A stretch of DNA of 64,000 bases from Rikenellaceae bacterium (GCA_902363575.1 CABJAJ010000004.1:256310-320309), one strand, 5' to 3'. Positions 40,701 to 50,646 are shown, counted from the stretch's first letter. The notes: generated by a model not told the origin, from the letters alone. Numbers and translations: made by a program.

Positions 40701-43700
40701 GCCGTCCACCCATTTGAGGACGGTCTTGGTGATGTCGGGCGAAGTGTTTTGCAGGGCGTGTTTCAAAAGGTGCAGGCCGTTGTACTTACGGGTCTGCGCG
40801 CTGACGGCATACTGCTCCGTGATCTTCACGTTCGTCGCTTCCGCCTTCACGCCGTACTCGTCCAGGTTGGAGGCGAAGGTGATCTTCACCTCCGTATCGA
40901 AGAGCGAGGAGGCGAAACGCTCGTAAATACCTTTTGGAATCCACCGTTCGCCCAGGTTGAAGTCCAGGTCGTCGAAAGCGATGGGTTTGGGTGTCGCCTC
41001 GCGCAGAGCCTCCAGCGATTCCCGGGCCGGGGCGTGGTCGGGATTCTCCCGCAGGAACGCCTCGATCCGTTCGGCTTTCCCGATGACATTGCCGGCGATG
41101 AACTTGTCGGCAACCTCGTAGCCGTCCGTTTCCGGGTTGTAATAGATACGTCCTTTCAGTTCCCCGAGTATTCCCTCCACGGTAGTTCCCGTGAGCGATG
41201 CCATGTAGCGAGGTTCCACCCGGCCGTACTTGTTCAGGCTGGCCACAAGGGCCTCCGAAGCATCGTCGGCGTGCGTGATCTCATCGGGATTGAAGGCCAC
41301 GGGACGCTCGAAGATGTCGGCTTTGCGTGCCTTGCCGTCGATGTAACGCTCCAGCGATAGAATCTCCGTCCCCCGCGCGTCCATCTTGATCAGGTCGAGG
41401 TTGCGTTTGTCATTGAGCCGTCCGAAGCGTTCGGTGAAATTGTCGTAAAGCCGGTTGAGCATCTCCCGCAGGGCGGGGTTCGCCGTCAGCGTTTCCGCCT
41501 CGTTGTTATAAAGGTGGTAATAGGCATCGCGTATCTCGATATACATGGAGGCTTTCGTCCGTTGTGCAGGCGTGAGTTCCAGCGGGTGGAACATGGGTTG
41601 CAGGGATTCAATCCCCCGCAGGTAGCCGACCCGGTTTTGTCCGTCCGTGACGAGTGTCCCTTCGCGGAAATAGGGGGCGACCTCCCCCTCGAACGGGCGG
41701 GGTTTCATATCCACCTCCCGTATCTGTGGCGTTTCTTTACCGGGTTCTTCCTCCTCCGGATTTTCCGACGTGTCGAACAAGCTGCCCGTTCTCGGCGTAC
41801 CGGCGGCTTGTTTCCGTCTGTCTTTCGGGGCTTCCGTCGGGGGGCGTACCGCCTGCCGTTCCCGCTGTTCCGGAGTTTCCTGCTGCCGGGCGCTTTGTCG
41901 GCGCAGTTCCGCCCTCCGTTCCGGGGTAAGCGACATCATCATCTCGTAAAAGCCGTTGATCGGCGGGTTGTCCTCCCAGTTCAGGGAGGCATACAAGTCT
42001 TCGGGATCACGCTCCGGTGGCGTCGTTTTCGGCATTTCGCTCTTCTGTTCCTCCGGAGAGGAGGCCGGGGCGAATAACGAGGGTTGCCGGGGCGTCTTCC
42101 GCTTTGCTCCCCGGCGGCTGTTCCTTTTCTTGGATATACCGAGTTCTGCCTGCCGCCGCTCCTCGGCGCTGAAGCCGAACAGGTCGTAGAGCGTCAGCAA
42201 CGGTTCCTGCTGCACGTTTACCGGTTCGGCAGCCGCCGTTTCCACCGTGTCGAAAAGCGACCCGGCGAAGCCCTCCCGCGGTTTCGGTTCCGTTGTTCCG
42301 CCCACGTGCTGCACGGGAGTATCCGCCATGCCGAAATCTTCGGGTTTCGGCGGGTGCTGCTCCCACAAGCGATTCTCCCGCTCCTTCGACCAGGCCCCGA
42401 AGTCGGCCAGATCCTCTCCGGTCGGTTCTCCGGCGGGTGTGGCGGCAGAATCCGGTAACACTTGTCCGGGTTTGTTTTCGATTCGGGTAATCTCCCCGGT
42501 TTCGGTATCGACATGGTAGCCCTGCGCCGCCATTTCTGCGACGACGCGGCGTTTTTCCTCCTCTTCCCGCTGCTGCTGAAGGTTACGGGCGTCGGCGATA
42601 ATCTCCTTGACGATTTCTCCGGCAAGGCGGGGCTCGTATCTTTCGGCACGCTGGCGTTCCGCCTGACGGGAACGGGACAATTCCCGCTCCGGTGTACCGG
42701 GTGTCTGTTCCGGAGCATGTTCCAGGCAATAACTCTCGTTGAAATGCCGGTTGAAATCCTCCGAGAGCATACGCCGCATCTCCCGGTCGATGCCGTCCAC
42801 GCCCTCCGCGTGGGTGAACTCCATCGCCGGTTTGCCGTAGGGGTCTTTGCCTACTTTGGCCTCGGTATGGATCACTCTGTCGAACGACTGGAAAAGGTTG
42901 TTTATCCGGATGCCGTTCGACAGCTTGCGGGATTCGATGAAATCCCGCTGCCGTTCGGACAGTTCCCCCGTGGCGGCTTTCTTTTGCAGGATAACCAGGT
43001 CGCTGCCGACCTCCGTCCCCGCGTGTTCTGTAAAGAGGTTGTTCGGCAGCCGGATGGCCGATACGGGCTCGCAGCGGTTCATCAGCCACTCGCGCACGGG
43101 GCGTCCCTGCTCGGCGTTCAATACTCCCTGCGAGGTGATGAATGCCACCAGGCCGCCCTCGCGTACCATATCGACGGACTTCATGAAAAAATAGTTGTGC
43201 AGCGCCCGTGTGCCTTGCCGCCGCACGGGGTCGGTATGGGTGGAGAAGAACGGGTCGAAGAGCGCCACGTCCCCGAAAGGGATGTTGCTCACGGCCACGT
43301 CGTAGTAACCGGCGTATTTGGGTTCGATGCGCTCGAATCCCTGTACCCGCACCCGTTTTTCGGGGTGCAGGTGCTTCAGGATCAACCCCGTGGCGGGGTC
43401 TTTCTCGAAGCAGGTGATCTCCGCATAGGGGGCGTGGAAATCCACGGCACTGACGAAAACCCCCGTTCCCGCACTGGGGTCAAGAATACGTTTGGGGACG
43501 ATCCGCGTGTCCCATATCGCCTCCACGATGGCGTCTGCCACTTTCGGGGGCGTGTAAAAAGCCGTCAGGACGGAGTTCTTGATCCCGTCCATGTAGCGCT
43601 TGTATTCCCGTTCGTCGGGGGTGTTCGCCCTGATGACCTCGTGCAACTCGGCCACGAGCGTTGCCATGCCGTCCTTGTCCGGTTTCCCGGTGGGGTTTTC

Positions 43701-43850
43701 CAGCACTTCCTTGATGGCGCCGAAGCCGCTGTATGCGCCGAGTGTCCTTTCTTCTTCGGGAGTCGGCGCCCGCCGTTCCCTGTCGAGCGTGAAGGCCGTC
43801 TTCAGCGCGTCGATATTCTGGCGGAGGTGGGTTTTCTTATTGAATGCCAT
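37749..43850 (-). CDS. Giant N6-adenine DNA methylase-SNF2 helicase fusion
   Basis: A 2033-residue protein. N-terminal class I methyltransferase: motif I DPSAGTG (124-130) and motif IV NIPF (189-192) in place of NPPY. A low-complexity linker rich in Pro, Glu and Arg covers about 400-750. The SNF2/superfamily 2 helicase begins near 1130: HEVGGGKTL (motif I, about 1150), YVDESHKF (motif II, about 1315) and [10 protein letters not shown] (motif VI, about 1660). A coiled-coil region forms the end. Similar fusions (P1 DarB and plasmid relatives) protect incoming DNA from restriction. It overlaps the DUF1896 gene by 14 bases. Confidence 0.9.
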   Translation of the reverse strand: MAFNKKTHLRQNIDALKTAFTLDRERRAPTPEEERTLGAYSGFGAIKEVLENPTGKPDKDGMATLVAELHEVIRANTPDEREYKRYMDGIKNSVLTAFYTPPKVADAIVEAIWDTRIVPKRILDPSAGTGVFVSAVDFHAPYAEITCFEKDPATGLILKHLHPEKRVRVQGFERIEPKYAGYYDVAVSNIPFGDVALFDPFFSTHTDPVRRQGTRALHNYFFMKSVDMVREGGLVAFITSQGVLNAEQGRPVREWLMNRCEPVSAIRLPNNLFTEHAGTEVGSDLVILQKKAATGELSERQRDFIESRKLSNGIRINNLFQSFDRVIHTEAKVGKDPYGKPAMEFTHAEGVDGIDREMRRMLSEDFNRHFNESYCLEHAPEQTPGTPERELSRSRQAERQRAERYEPRLAGEIVKEIIADARNLQQQREEEEKRRVVAEMAAQGYHVDTETGEITRIENKPGQVLPDSAATPAGEPTGEDLADFGAWSKERENRLWEQHPPKPEDFGMADTPVQHVGGTTEPKPREGFAGSLFDTVETAAAEPVNVQQEPLLTLYDLFGFSAEERRQAELGISKKRNSRRGAKRKTPRQPSLFAPASSPEEQKSEMPKTTPPERDPEDLYASLNWEDNPPINGFYEMMMSLTPERRAELRRQSARQQETPEQRERQAVRPPTEAPKDRRKQAAGTPRTGSLFDTSENPEEEEPGKETPQIREVDMKPRPFEGEVAPYFREGTLVTDGQNRVGYLRGIESLQPMFHPLELTPAQRTKASMYIEIRDAYYHLYNNEAETLTANPALREMLNRLYDNFTERFGRLNDKRNLDLIKMDARGTEILSLERYIDGKARKADIFERPVAFNPDEITHADDASEALVASLNKYGRVEPRYMASLTGTTVEGILGELKGRIYYNPETDGYEVADKFIAGNVIGKAERIEAFLRENPDHAPARESLEALREATPKPIAFDDLDFNLGERWIPKGIYERFASSLFDTEVKITFASNLDEYGVKAEATNVKITEQYAVSAQTRKYNGLHLLKHALQNTSPDITKTVLKWVDGERREVKVRDGEAIQLANSKIDEIRGAFPEWLREQSSDFKDRLTDLYNRTFNCYVRPKYDGTHQEFPDLDLKGLGIDKLYDSQKDAIWMDKLLGGGIIDHEVGGGKTLIMCCGAYEKKRLGLANKPMIIGLKANIHEIARTFCTAYPMAKVLYPGKEDFTPRKRERIFREIRNNDWDAVILSHEQFGMIPQSPEIQQEILQAELDCVEENLEVLKAQGRDVSRAMMKGCQKRKANLEAKLQKVAHALETRKDDAVDFRLMGIDHLYVDESHKFKNLTFTTRHDRVAGLGNPEGSQRALNMLFALRTIQQRTGRDLGATFLSGTTISNSLTELYLLFKYLRPKELERQNIRTFDAWAAIFAKKTIDYEFSVTNEVVQKERFRYFIKVPELAMFYSEITDYRSAEDIGIDRPQKNEILHNIPPTPQQTEFIERLVQFAKSGDATLLGRLPLSEREEKAKMLIATDYARKMSLDMRMIDPELYSDHVDNKASHCARMIAGYYRRFEAYKGTQFVFSDLGTYKPGAGWNVYSEIRRKLAEDYGIPQSEVRFIQEATSEKARKEMIAGMNTGKIRVLFGSTEMLGTGVNAQKRCVAIHHLDCPWRPSDLEQRDGRGIRTGNEIAKLHADNKVDVILYAVEKSLDAYKFGLLHNKQLFIRQLKTNNMGSRTIDEGAIDEKSGMNFSEYVAVLSGNTDLLDKARLEKKIATLESERQAFVRGKSSSRYKLEQITEKIEKNNDLIRRIGKDLEHFKARVEFNEDGSYRNPVKLNGLETSDPKLIGKQLNRIAETARTLDRLEPIGSLYGFELLVQSETTGKDGLDLVQNRFYVRGEGDYLYQYNYGNIASDPRLAAMNFIHALATIEPTLEKFRKKNEELEKDIPVLREVVESSWRKEPELTALKTDLTEIDRRIQQSLKPIEESEGKEAEEDNDVCRERHDTAEELPKEDNTAARIPSRLRQIADASGGRIVIAGVGSPPENGPAKKGIKM

Positions 43851-44286
43851 CTTCGAGAAGTATTTGGACGGTTCCCGTCAGTTCGGTATAGAACAGTTCG
43901 TAGTCGGGCGTGTCGGCGAAGTCGTCCGTGAGGTCGTACTTCTCCAGCACCCCGCGGCAGAGGGGCAGCAGGCGTAGAGCCGCCTGCCGGGCGGTATCCT
44001 CGGGAATCTCCGCCTCGAATTCCCTCCAGAGGATGTTTACCAGCGTGTTGTAGGGTGAAAAGTGCAGTCCGCGGCAGAGTTCCTCGCGGGCAATTTCTTC
44101 GGCCTCGATGTGGTTGCAGCCCGAACGGATCGCCTCGCTGTACGCTTGGGCGGCGCTGTCGGCCCGCTCGGCGATGAACTCACTTTCGGCGATGAGTTCC
44201 GGGTGGCTGTCCTTGAGGTAGGATAGTAACGAAAGTCCGTAATAGGACAATTCCCCCGTGGGGGTATGGTGTTGCTTGTCTGGCAT
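43837..44286 (-). CDS. DUF1896 family protein
   Basis: A 149-residue acidic protein: [20 protein letters not shown] at the N-terminus, [36 protein letters not shown] in the middle. It is typical of Bacteroidales conjugative elements next to the methylase-helicase gene; function unknown. The ATG at 44286 is chosen because the conserved leader motif ends directly before it. Coupled by a 14-base overlap to the methylase-helicase. Confidence 0.85.
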   Translation of the reverse strand: MPDKQHHTPTGELSYYGLSLLSYLKDSHPELIAESEFIAERADSAAQAYSEAIRSGCNHIEAEEIAREELCRGLHFSPYNTLVNILWREFEAEIPEDTARQAALRLLPLCRGVLEKYDLTDDFADTPDYELFYTELTGTVQILLEDGIQ

Positions 44287-44291
44287 GATAA

Positions 44292-44371
44292 GAATTTTTA
44301 GTGGTCGTTGATAATCGGGGAAGAGAAAGGCGCCCCGGGTTCCCACCCGAAGCGCCGACCACTGAAAAAAT
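44292..44371. repeat. Inverted copies of the CCACTGAAAAA leader motif
   Basis: TTTTTAGTGGTCG (left) is the reverse complement, with one inserted base, of CGACCACTGAAAAA (right, from 44355). The left copy is the leader of the DUF1896 gene. The right copy faces the end of topB and leads only to a nine-codon frame, so it may be a relic. The 44287-44429 gap contains nothing else clear. Confidence 0.6.
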
Positions 44372-44429
44372 CCTTATCAAACAAGCGTATCTCGTTATGA
44401 CAGGTCTTTTCCAGTGGCAAAGGTAACGA

Positions 44430-46529
44430 TTATTTCCGTTTGTTCCTCTTTCCCTGCCTGGGAGTATCGCGCGGTTCGAAAACGAACGAGGTCTTGAACT
44501 GGTCATCGAGCGTGAGGGCCGCGTCGAACGTCCCGCCGCCGTTTTTGACGAATCCCCGGATCGTGCCGGTTTTGCCTTTGGTCAGCAGTTCCGCGAGCTG
44601 CTTGTCGGTCAGCTCCTTGCGGGCCACGGTTCTCCATACGGTCAGGCCGCAATCGGGATTCTGGCACTTGGCGAGTTTGGGATAGAACACCACGGGCCTG
44701 CCGCAACGCGGGCAGGCTGTGTCACTCTCCGCGCCGTCGATTCTTGCTTCCAGCAGTTCTTTGGCGATTTGCGAGGCGAAGACCTCGATACCGCGATGGA
44801 ACGTCGGGGCGTCCATCTCCCCGGTGGCGATCTTCGAGAGGGCCAGTTCCCAGCCGCCCGTCATGGCGACATCGGCGATCTTCTTGTCCCTGACCACGGC
44901 ATACACGGCCAGTCCCTTGTCCGTGGGTACAAGCGACTTTTTCTCTCGCCTGACATACTCGCGGGCAAAGAGCGTTTCGATGATGGCGGCACGGGTGGCG
45001 GGCGTGCCGATGCCGGCATCCTTCATCGCCTCGCGTTCGGCCTCGTCGGACAGTTCGCGTCCGGCGGTTTCCATCGCCGCCAGCAGGCTCGATTCCGTGT
45101 GAAGGGGGCGCGGCCGGGTCTGTTTCTGTTCCGTGCCGCATCCTTTGACGGGCAGCTCGTCGCCTTGCACGATGTCGGGAAGGAGGGTCATGTCCTCCTC
45201 TTTCTCCTCGACAGGTTCATTCAGGACGGCCCGCCAGCCCGTCTCGACCATGATACTGCCGCGGGCCGTGAAATCATGCCCCGCGCTTTGCAGGGTAAGG
45301 GAAGTGTTTTCTTTCACGCAGGCCCCGGAAAAGGTTTCGAGCATCCGCCCCGCGACCATCTCATAGACGATGCGGTGGTCGGCATCCAGTTCGGAGGGGA
45401 GGTTCTCGGTGGGAAGCAGCGCGTGGTGGTCGGCGATCTTTTCGTTGTCCACGCTTCGGCGGGAGAGAGATGCGGTATCCATCAGGCCCGCGTATTCCGC
45501 GAAACGGGGATAGCGTGTCATGTTCCCGATGAGTGCCGGAATCTCCTCGGCCACATCTTCCGATATATAGCGTGAGCCGGTACGGGGATAAGTGATGAAC
45601 TTCTTCTCGTAAAGCGACTGGGCGATGTCGAGCGTTTTTTCTGCCGAAAAACCATACCGGCTGTTGGCCTCTTTCTGGAGTGTCGTCAGGTCGTACAAGA
45701 GAGGCGGCTGTTCCCTGGCCTCCTTGCGCTCCACGTTCACGACGCGTACCGTTCGGGCGCCGATAACCTCGGCGCGGGCTGCTTCCGCCTTCTCCCTGCC
45801 GTCGAATTTCTCCGTGGAGAGGACGGTGAACTCCGTGCCCTCCTTTGCCGTGGAGAGCTTCAGCCGGAAATAGGTGGCGGGCTTGAACGCCTTGTTCTCC
45901 AGGTAACGGGAGCAGATGATCGCCAGCGTGGGGGTCTGCACCCGTCCGAGCGACCAGACGCCCCGCCCGGCAGCCACGGCAAGCGCTTGCGAGGCGTTGA
46001 TACCGACGATCCAGTCGGCTTCGCTGCGGGCTTTGGCCGAGAGGTAAAGGTTGTCGTATTCGTTGCCAGGGCGGAGGTGTTGTAACCCCTCGCGGATGGC
46101 CCGGTCGGTCAGGCTGCTGATCCATAACCGCACGAAAGGGGTGCGGCATTCCAGGTAAGAGTAGATGTAGCGGAAGATCAGCTCCCCTTCACGCCCCGCG
46201 TCGGTCGCGACGATGATGCGCTCGGCCATGCCGAACAATTCCCGGAGAATACCGAGCTGCTTCACGACACCCGGGTCGGCCTTATACTCTTTACCCTCCC
46301 GAACCTGCCGGGGCAGGAGGATGAACGATGATGGCAGGATAGGCAGGTTTTCCCGGCGGAAACCCGCGATGCCGTACTGTTGGGGCATTGCCAGCCCGAC
46401 CAGGTGGCCGAAGGCCCAGGTTACGGCGTAGCCGTTTCCCTCGATAAAACCGTCTTTACGGTTCGTGGCTCCCACGATGGCGGCGATCTCACGCGCCACC
46501 GAGGGCTTTTCTGCGATAATTACTTGCAT
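44430..46529 (-). CDS. topB: DNA topoisomerase III (Exc-like)
   Basis: A 699-residue type IA topoisomerase. TOPRIM domain at the start (IIAEKPSVARE with Glu7; ATDAGREGELIFRYIYSYL with the acidic pair), catalytic Tyr near residue 309 in FITYPRTGSRY, and a C-terminal four-Cys zinc finger (CPRCGRPVVF ... CQNPDCGLTVW, about 615-645). In CTnDOT the equivalent Exc belongs to the RteC-controlled excision operon; here it is on the opposite strand and far from the xis-like genes. The copied leader motif stands immediately before its ATG. Confidence 0.95.
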   Translation of the reverse strand: MQVIIAEKPSVAREIAAIVGATNRKDGFIEGNGYAVTWAFGHLVGLAMPQQYGIAGFRRENLPILPSSFILLPRQVREGKEYKADPGVVKQLGILRELFGMAERIIVATDAGREGELIFRYIYSYLECRTPFVRLWISSLTDRAIREGLQHLRPGNEYDNLYLSAKARSEADWIVGINASQALAVAAGRGVWSLGRVQTPTLAIICSRYLENKAFKPATYFRLKLSTAKEGTEFTVLSTEKFDGREKAEAARAEVIGARTVRVVNVERKEAREQPPLLYDLTTLQKEANSRYGFSAEKTLDIAQSLYEKKFITYPRTGSRYISEDVAEEIPALIGNMTRYPRFAEYAGLMDTASLSRRSVDNEKIADHHALLPTENLPSELDADHRIVYEMVAGRMLETFSGACVKENTSLTLQSAGHDFTARGSIMVETGWRAVLNEPVEEKEEDMTLLPDIVQGDELPVKGCGTEQKQTRPRPLHTESSLLAAMETAGRELSDEAEREAMKDAGIGTPATRAAIIETLFAREYVRREKKSLVPTDKGLAVYAVVRDKKIADVAMTGGWELALSKIATGEMDAPTFHRGIEVFASQIAKELLEARIDGAESDTACPRCGRPVVFYPKLAKCQNPDCGLTVWRTVARKELTDKQLAELLTKGKTGTIRGFVKNGGGTFDAALTLDDQFKTSFVFEPRDTPRQGKRNKRK

Positions 46530-46544
46530 GATGATTCGGATTTT

Positions 46545-46760
46545 TCAGTGGTTGTTTTCTTGTAGTTCTTCTTCTTTCTCTTTTTCCGGACGGGCGATCA
46601 GCCGGCGGTCGTAATAGACATGGTTGCCGTTCCCGTCGTAATACTGCCGTCCGTCGTCCGCCTCCTCCGGGGGGCTGCGTTTACCCGGCCGGAGGTACAA
46701 GGCGGCCAGCGCCGCGATCAGGAGCGGCATGGCTCCGGCCTGCATGTAGAACCATTTCAT
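46545..46760 (-). CDS. Small single-pass membrane protein
   Basis: A 71-residue protein with one hydrophobic segment (about 5-23, MQAGAMPLLIAALAALYL) and a charged tail rich in Glu and Lys. It lies three bases after the DUF3945 gene. Its stop codon is part of the CCACTGA leader motif of topB. Commonly seen at this place in conjugative elements; function unknown. Confidence 0.65.
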   Translation of the reverse strand: MKWFYMQAGAMPLLIAALAALYLRPGKRSPPEEADDGRQYYDGNGNHVYYDRRLIARPEKEKEEELQENNH

Positions 46761-46763
46761 ACG

Positions 46764-48221
46764 TTATACCTTGACACCTTTGGAGTTGCTCTTTTTGCTG
46801 CTGCGGTAATTTTTCTTCTGCGTCGGGGTGGCTTCCTGCTGTCCCTGCTTGAGCGGCTCTTTCACACCTTTGACCGCTTCGACGGTCTTGCCCTCGGAAT
46901 TGACGGCGACCTGGGTACGGCTTTCAACGGCGGGTTTGACCTCCGCTCCCTGCCGTTTCGCACGGTCGGGATTCCAGCGGAAGAAGTCCATCTTGTTACG
47001 CTCGAAGTTGGGCTTGACCCAGGCGTTGAACGGCTCACCCTGCCCGTCCTTGACCATGCCCTTGATGTAGAAAGCCTTGACATCCGCCCGCTTGGAGGGA
47101 TCATTCACCGCTTCCGTCCACTGGTCATAAGCCTCTTTGGGCACGGAGGCTTTGAGGATTGTCCGGTGAATCGTGAGCGTGGGCTGTCGTTCGGAGGCCG
47201 TAGTTTCCTGCCGTCCGTTTTTCTCGGCGGCCTTCTGGCGGTAAATCTCCTTGTTCTCCTGGGCGTAGCGGTTGCGATCCAAACCGTCGTAGGTAAAGGA
47301 ATAGTTACGTTCGGCCGCGTCGATTTGGATATAGGCATCCCGCTTATAACCCGCGCGGGTGGTATATCCTTCGAGCAACACCTTGCCGCCGCCGTAGAAA
47401 TCCATCTGCTTGCCTTCCGAGAGGTCGGCCTCCTTGATGCGGGCACGTTTTTCGAGTAACGAAACGGGCATGGGTTCCAGCGTGTTCGTCCATTTGTCTA
47501 TCGACACGTAGCAGGGCGTGAGCTTGCCCGGCTCCAGCTCCAGGTCGATCACTTTCCCGGCGTGGCGGGTGTTCATCAGGTTCGTTTTCGCCTCCTCGTC
47601 GAGCAGCACCCCGTGGAAGGGGGCGTCGAGGTCGGGCCGTTCCTGCCAGTAATGCGGCACGACGCGCAGCGAGCCGTCCGCCTGCTCTTCGAGCGACACG
47701 CGCCCTTTGGTGGAAACACGCATCCCGTTCTCCAGTTCGGGGTTCATCTCCACCAGCCCGTTGGATTTATGTCCGTAAGACATGGCTTTCAGGTGCGGCT
47801 CGATGTCCTCCATGCGGATACCTTTCTTCTCCATATCCGCCAGGTCTATCTTCGTGACGTCCAGCGGATCGAACTGCCGCTGCTCCTGCGTCTGAAGCCG
47901 TTCGGAGGGGTCGATACGGTAATTTTCCAGAATCTCCGGGTCGAAGTCGATGCGGATAAGTTTGTTCAGGGCATTCTCCGTCATGACGAAGATACCCGTG
48001 TGGACGGGGTTCTGGGCCTGTTCCATGAACTTTTTGAAGAAGGCTTCGAGGGCTGAATCCTGCGTGTTCACGTTCAGCAGGCTCGCCACATTCTGATCCG
48101 TGGGGTCGGCGGTCTGGATATTGCCGTCCCGATCCACGCCGGTAACGGCTTGCAGTCGTCCGTCGTCGGCATTCTGAACGAGCATGACTTGTTTAGCGTC
48201 GTTCTTTACGTTTTCGTCCAT
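46764..48221 (-). CDS. DUF4099/DUF3945 domain protein
   Basis: A 485-residue protein. N-terminal DUF4099-like part (about 60-150: FEPEILENYRIDPSERLQ-type region, here FDPEILENYRIDPS) and two or three DUF3945-like repeats (about 150-400: GKVIDLELEPGKLTPCYVSIDKWTN and NKMDFFRWNPDRAKRQG). The C-terminus is basic (KKNYRSSKKSNSK). Characteristic cargo of Bacteroidales conjugative elements, upstream of topoisomerase; its role in transfer is undefined. First gene of a minus-strand operon that continues to the methylase-helicase. Confidence 0.85.
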   Translation of the reverse strand: MDENVKNDAKQVMLVQNADDGRLQAVTGVDRDGNIQTADPTDQNVASLLNVNTQDSALEAFFKKFMEQAQNPVHTGIFVMTENALNKLIRIDFDPEILENYRIDPSERLQTQEQRQFDPLDVTKIDLADMEKKGIRMEDIEPHLKAMSYGHKSNGLVEMNPELENGMRVSTKGRVSLEEQADGSLRVVPHYWQERPDLDAPFHGVLLDEEAKTNLMNTRHAGKVIDLELEPGKLTPCYVSIDKWTNTLEPMPVSLLEKRARIKEADLSEGKQMDFYGGGKVLLEGYTTRAGYKRDAYIQIDAAERNYSFTYDGLDRNRYAQENKEIYRQKAAEKNGRQETTASERQPTLTIHRTILKASVPKEAYDQWTEAVNDPSKRADVKAFYIKGMVKDGQGEPFNAWVKPNFERNKMDFFRWNPDRAKRQGAEVKPAVESRTQVAVNSEGKTVEAVKGVKEPLKQGQQEATPTQKKNYRSSKKSNSKGVKV

Positions 48222-48533
48222 AATTACGAGTGTTTTTAGTTAGCACCAATAGCGATGCGGGAACGAAAGTAAGGGGAACCGGCTGAACGTAAAAGAGTTG
48301 GAAAGGCTATGGAAGCATCGGGCACAGAAGTGGCCGCTTGTGGCGCAGGGCAGAGGAAATCGGAGAAACGGAGTGCCGGGAAGGACGGATTTGGCAGAGG
48401 GTATTTTCGTGGCTCCTCACCTTATTGTCAGGTAGTCGGGATCTATTGTTAAATGTCAATAAAGCGCATGGATAACCCGTGTTTTTTTATAAATTTGCGA
48501 AAACGGGTTTCAATATCCGACAAAACGTGAGGC
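48222..48533. promoter_or_regulatory. Divergent control region with recombinase promoter and flanking inverted repeat
   Basis: Between the DUF3945 gene and the recombinase gene. A -7 box TAAATTTG is at 48490-48497. It is flanked by AACCCGT (48474-48480) and ACGGGTT (48503-48509), a perfect seven-base inverted repeat that could be a recombinase or regulator site. ATTG/CAAT arms flank TTAAATGT near 48446-48461. Towards the minus strand, a degenerate copy of the element's leader motif precedes the DUF3945 ATG. Confidence 0.5.
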
Positions 48534-49652
48534 ATGGAAATATATACCCCAAAAACCAAGATCAAACTTTCTCCGGTGATAAGAAACGGGAGAGAATTTG
48601 TCGAAGTGACTTTCGGTAATGACAATGACATCCGCTTGTCGCTGTCGAAGGAAGAAAACGTACTGCTTGTCGGCGGCAGGGCTTATCTGCCGGCAGAAGA
48701 TTTCGTGCTTGCCGAGTTCTTCGACCGCTATGTGAAAATGGCGTTTATAGACTATTCTGCCATCAAGGAAACCGCCCCCCGTAAAGAGGAAGACAAACGG
48801 CCGCCACTGCCGGAAGGCTATCTGGAAAAACTTCAGCAAGTGCGTTACAGTGACCATACCGTAAGGGTATATACCTCCTATTTCCGCGATTTCCAACAGC
48901 ATTTCGAGGGGCGTAAGATTGAAACGGTTACCCCCGGCGAGATAAACGACTACCTGCTGTATCTCATCCACGAGAAAAACATATCCTCCTGCCAGCAAAA
49001 CCAGCGTATCAACGCCATCAAGTTCTATTACGAGAAAGTTCTCGGTCAGGAACGGCGGTGTTACAAGGTGAACCGTGCCAAACGGGAGAAGACGCTGCCC
49101 GACGTGTTGAGCAAGGAGGAAATAAAGAAGATACTCGACGCGACGGTGACAGACCTGCGCTTCTTCTGCATGTTCTCCATACTCTATTCCGCAGGATTGC
49201 GCATCAGCGAACTGCTGGAACTGAAACCCGGCGACATCAACGAATCCCGCTCCCTGATACGGGTGCGGCAGGGTAAAGGAAAAAAAGACCGCTACACCCT
49301 GCTATCAAAACCGTTGATGAAAAAGCTGACGGAATATAACAGACTATACAAACCGAAAGTGTGGCTTTTTGAACACAGACCGGGCGAACCTTTCACCGAG
49401 AGTATCGTGTCGAAACGGCTGAAGGCAGCGGCCCGGGAAGCGGGAATCACGAAACGGATTTATCCGCACCTGCTGCGCCATTCGTTCGCCACCCACTTGC
49501 TGGAGCAAGGAACCGACATCAAGATTGTGAAAGAGCTTATGGGACATAACAACATCAAGACAACGGAAAGGTATGTCCACATAGCCGACACTTTCAAAAG
49601 CAATATCAAAAGCCCGTTGGACGATCTGTTGATGGAGGAAGACGAGGTCTGA
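48534..49652 (+). CDS. Tyrosine recombinase associated with the immunity-gene array
   Basis: A 372-residue site-specific recombinase. A 90-residue N-terminal extension precedes a SAM-like core-binding domain (about 95-180), and the catalytic domain carries Arg223 (AGLRISELLEL), Lys248/251, His312-x-x-Arg315 (HLLRHSFATH), His338 and nucleophile Tyr347 (KTTERYVHIA). The end NIKSPLDDL is shared by many Bacteroidetes recombinases. It lacks the extra helix of integron IntI. Position at the head of a repeat-separated cassette array suggests it moves those cassettes rather than the whole element. Confidence 0.93.
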   Translation: MEIYTPKTKIKLSPVIRNGREFVEVTFGNDNDIRLSLSKEENVLLVGGRAYLPAEDFVLAEFFDRYVKMAFIDYSAIKETAPRKEEDKRPPLPEGYLEKLQQVRYSDHTVRVYTSYFRDFQQHFEGRKIETVTPGEINDYLLYLIHEKNISSCQQNQRINAIKFYYEKVLGQERRCYKVNRAKREKTLPDVLSKEEIKKILDATVTDLRFFCMFSILYSAGLRISELLELKPGDINESRSLIRVRQGKGKKDRYTLLSKPLMKKLTEYNRLYKPKVWLFEHRPGEPFTESIVSKRLKAAAREAGITKRIYPHLLRHSFATHLLEQGTDIKIVKELMGHNNIKTTERYVHIADTFKSNIKSPLDDLLMEEDEV

Positions 49653-49665
49653 TACTTAAAGAAAA

Positions 49666-49699
49666 TAACAGCCAAATCGGCTGATAGTATAACGTTACT
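49666..49699 (+). repeat. Cassette repeat A
   Basis: AACAGCC-AAATC-GGCTG hairpin followed by AACGTTAC (49691-49698). First site after the recombinase, in the position an attI-like site would have. Confidence 0.6.
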
Positions 49700-49709
49700 G
49701 ATAATATAT

Positions 49710-49937
49710 ATGAATAAAGATATATTAAAAAAAGAATTAGACAAGCTGGGTGTTAATCCAAATGAATATTCGCTTAATGGGAACATTGAGTCGGACAAAA
49801 TAGTCCTATATCAAAATTATAGCAAATGGGAAGTTTTTTATTTTGATGAACGTGGAGGACGGAATTGCGAAAAAGTTTTTTGTAATGAAGAAGATGCTTG
49901 TTCATATATTTATGAATTATTTAAGTCTAACAAATAA
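49710..49937 (+). CDS. Small immunity-type protein (Imm59-like)
   Basis: A 75-residue protein: KKELDKLGVNPNEYSLNG, KWEVFYFDERGGRN and CNEEDACSYIYELF. The pattern YSLxG ... WEVxYxERG ... EEDAC is like the Imm59 immunity family of polymorphic toxin systems; this is recognition by eye. AT-rich, no signal peptide, first cassette after the recombinase. Confidence 0.65.
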   Translation: MNKDILKKELDKLGVNPNEYSLNGNIESDKIVLYQNYSKWEVFYFDERGGRNCEKVFCNEEDACSYIYELFKSNK

Positions 49938-49956
49938 TATCAGTAACACGCACCTA

Positions 49957-49991
49957 AATCGCCTAAACAGCGATTAGCTGCCAAACATTAG
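49957..49991 (+). repeat. Cassette repeat B
   Basis: AATCGC pairs with GCGATT around AACAGC; ends AACATTAG (49984-49991), six bases before the next start. Confidence 0.65.
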
Positions 49992-49996
49992 TGATT

Positions 49997-50623
49997 ATGA
50001 ATCGAAAAAAGGAAATATTAGAAAAATTGGCTTTCATAAGACGCCATAAAGAATTAGCATCTTTGGGAGTAAAGAAACAAGAGGTGTCTTATAATCCTTG
50101 CCTATCTGAAGAAGAGATTGAGGCATTTGAACATAAACATTGTATAACTCTTCCTGATGATTACAGAACTTTTATTTCTGAAATAGGAAATGGTGGTTTT
50201 GGACCGGGGCATGGATTATTGCCACTTGATAAAGCCGTTGTTGATTTTAAATTAAGAGATAAACCTAATATTCCCTTGAATAAGAAATTTCCATATCAAG
50301 ATAGTTGGAATGAAGAATGGATAACCTCCTTTAATTGGGACGAGGGATACCCGGAAACGGAAATTGTTGATGCGTATATTAGTACCGCCCATATTGCAGG
50401 CAGTCTGCAAATAAGTCATTTCGGACATGGATGTACATTCCTATTGGTGGTGAATGGAAATGAAAAAGGACATATTTGGTTTGATGGACGAGCTGATTAT
50501 AGTGGACTTGTACCAAAATTGAAAGATGGGCACAGAATCTCATTTATAGAATGGTATGTAACCTTTCTTGATATGGAAATTGAGAACATAAATAAATCAC
50601 TAACAAACAGCACTACCGCTTAA
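49997..50623 (+). CDS. SMI1/KNR4 family (SUKH) immunity protein
   Basis: A 208-residue cytoplasmic protein of the SUKH superfamily, which neutralises diverse nuclease and other toxins. LSEEEIEAFEHKHCITLPDDYRTF with EIGNGGFGPGHGLLPL is the SMI1/KNR4 signature (about 30-80), and HIAGSLQISHFGHGCTFLLVVNG follows. The ATG at 49997 is preferred to a GTG six bases earlier. The last codons (SLTNSTTA) and stop come from the cassette repeat. Confidence 0.85.
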   Translation: MNRKKEILEKLAFIRRHKELASLGVKKQEVSYNPCLSEEEIEAFEHKHCITLPDDYRTFISEIGNGGFGPGHGLLPLDKAVVDFKLRDKPNIPLNKKFPYQDSWNEEWITSFNWDEGYPETEIVDAYISTAHIAGSLQISHFGHGCTFLLVVNGNEKGHIWFDGRADYSGLVPKLKDGHRISFIEWYVTFLDMEIENINKSLTNSTTA

Positions 50624-50645
50624 AACGGAACGCTGCAACCCATTA
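50601..50645 (+). repeat. Cassette repeat C
   Basis: TAACAAACAGCACTAC, CCGCTTAAAACGG hairpin, AACGCT, ending CCCATTA. The stop of the SUKH gene lies inside it. Nearly identical over about 33 bases to repeat G. Confidence 0.75.
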
Positions 50646-50646
50646 T

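Noticed and set aside
39453..41360. 635-codon open frame opposite the methylase-helicase
   Set aside because: The opposite frame contains the conserved helicase motifs; this one has none.
44397..44426. Nine-codon frame MTGLFQWQR after the plus-strand leader motif
   Set aside because: It follows the recurrent motif at plausible spacing, but nothing else supports translation.
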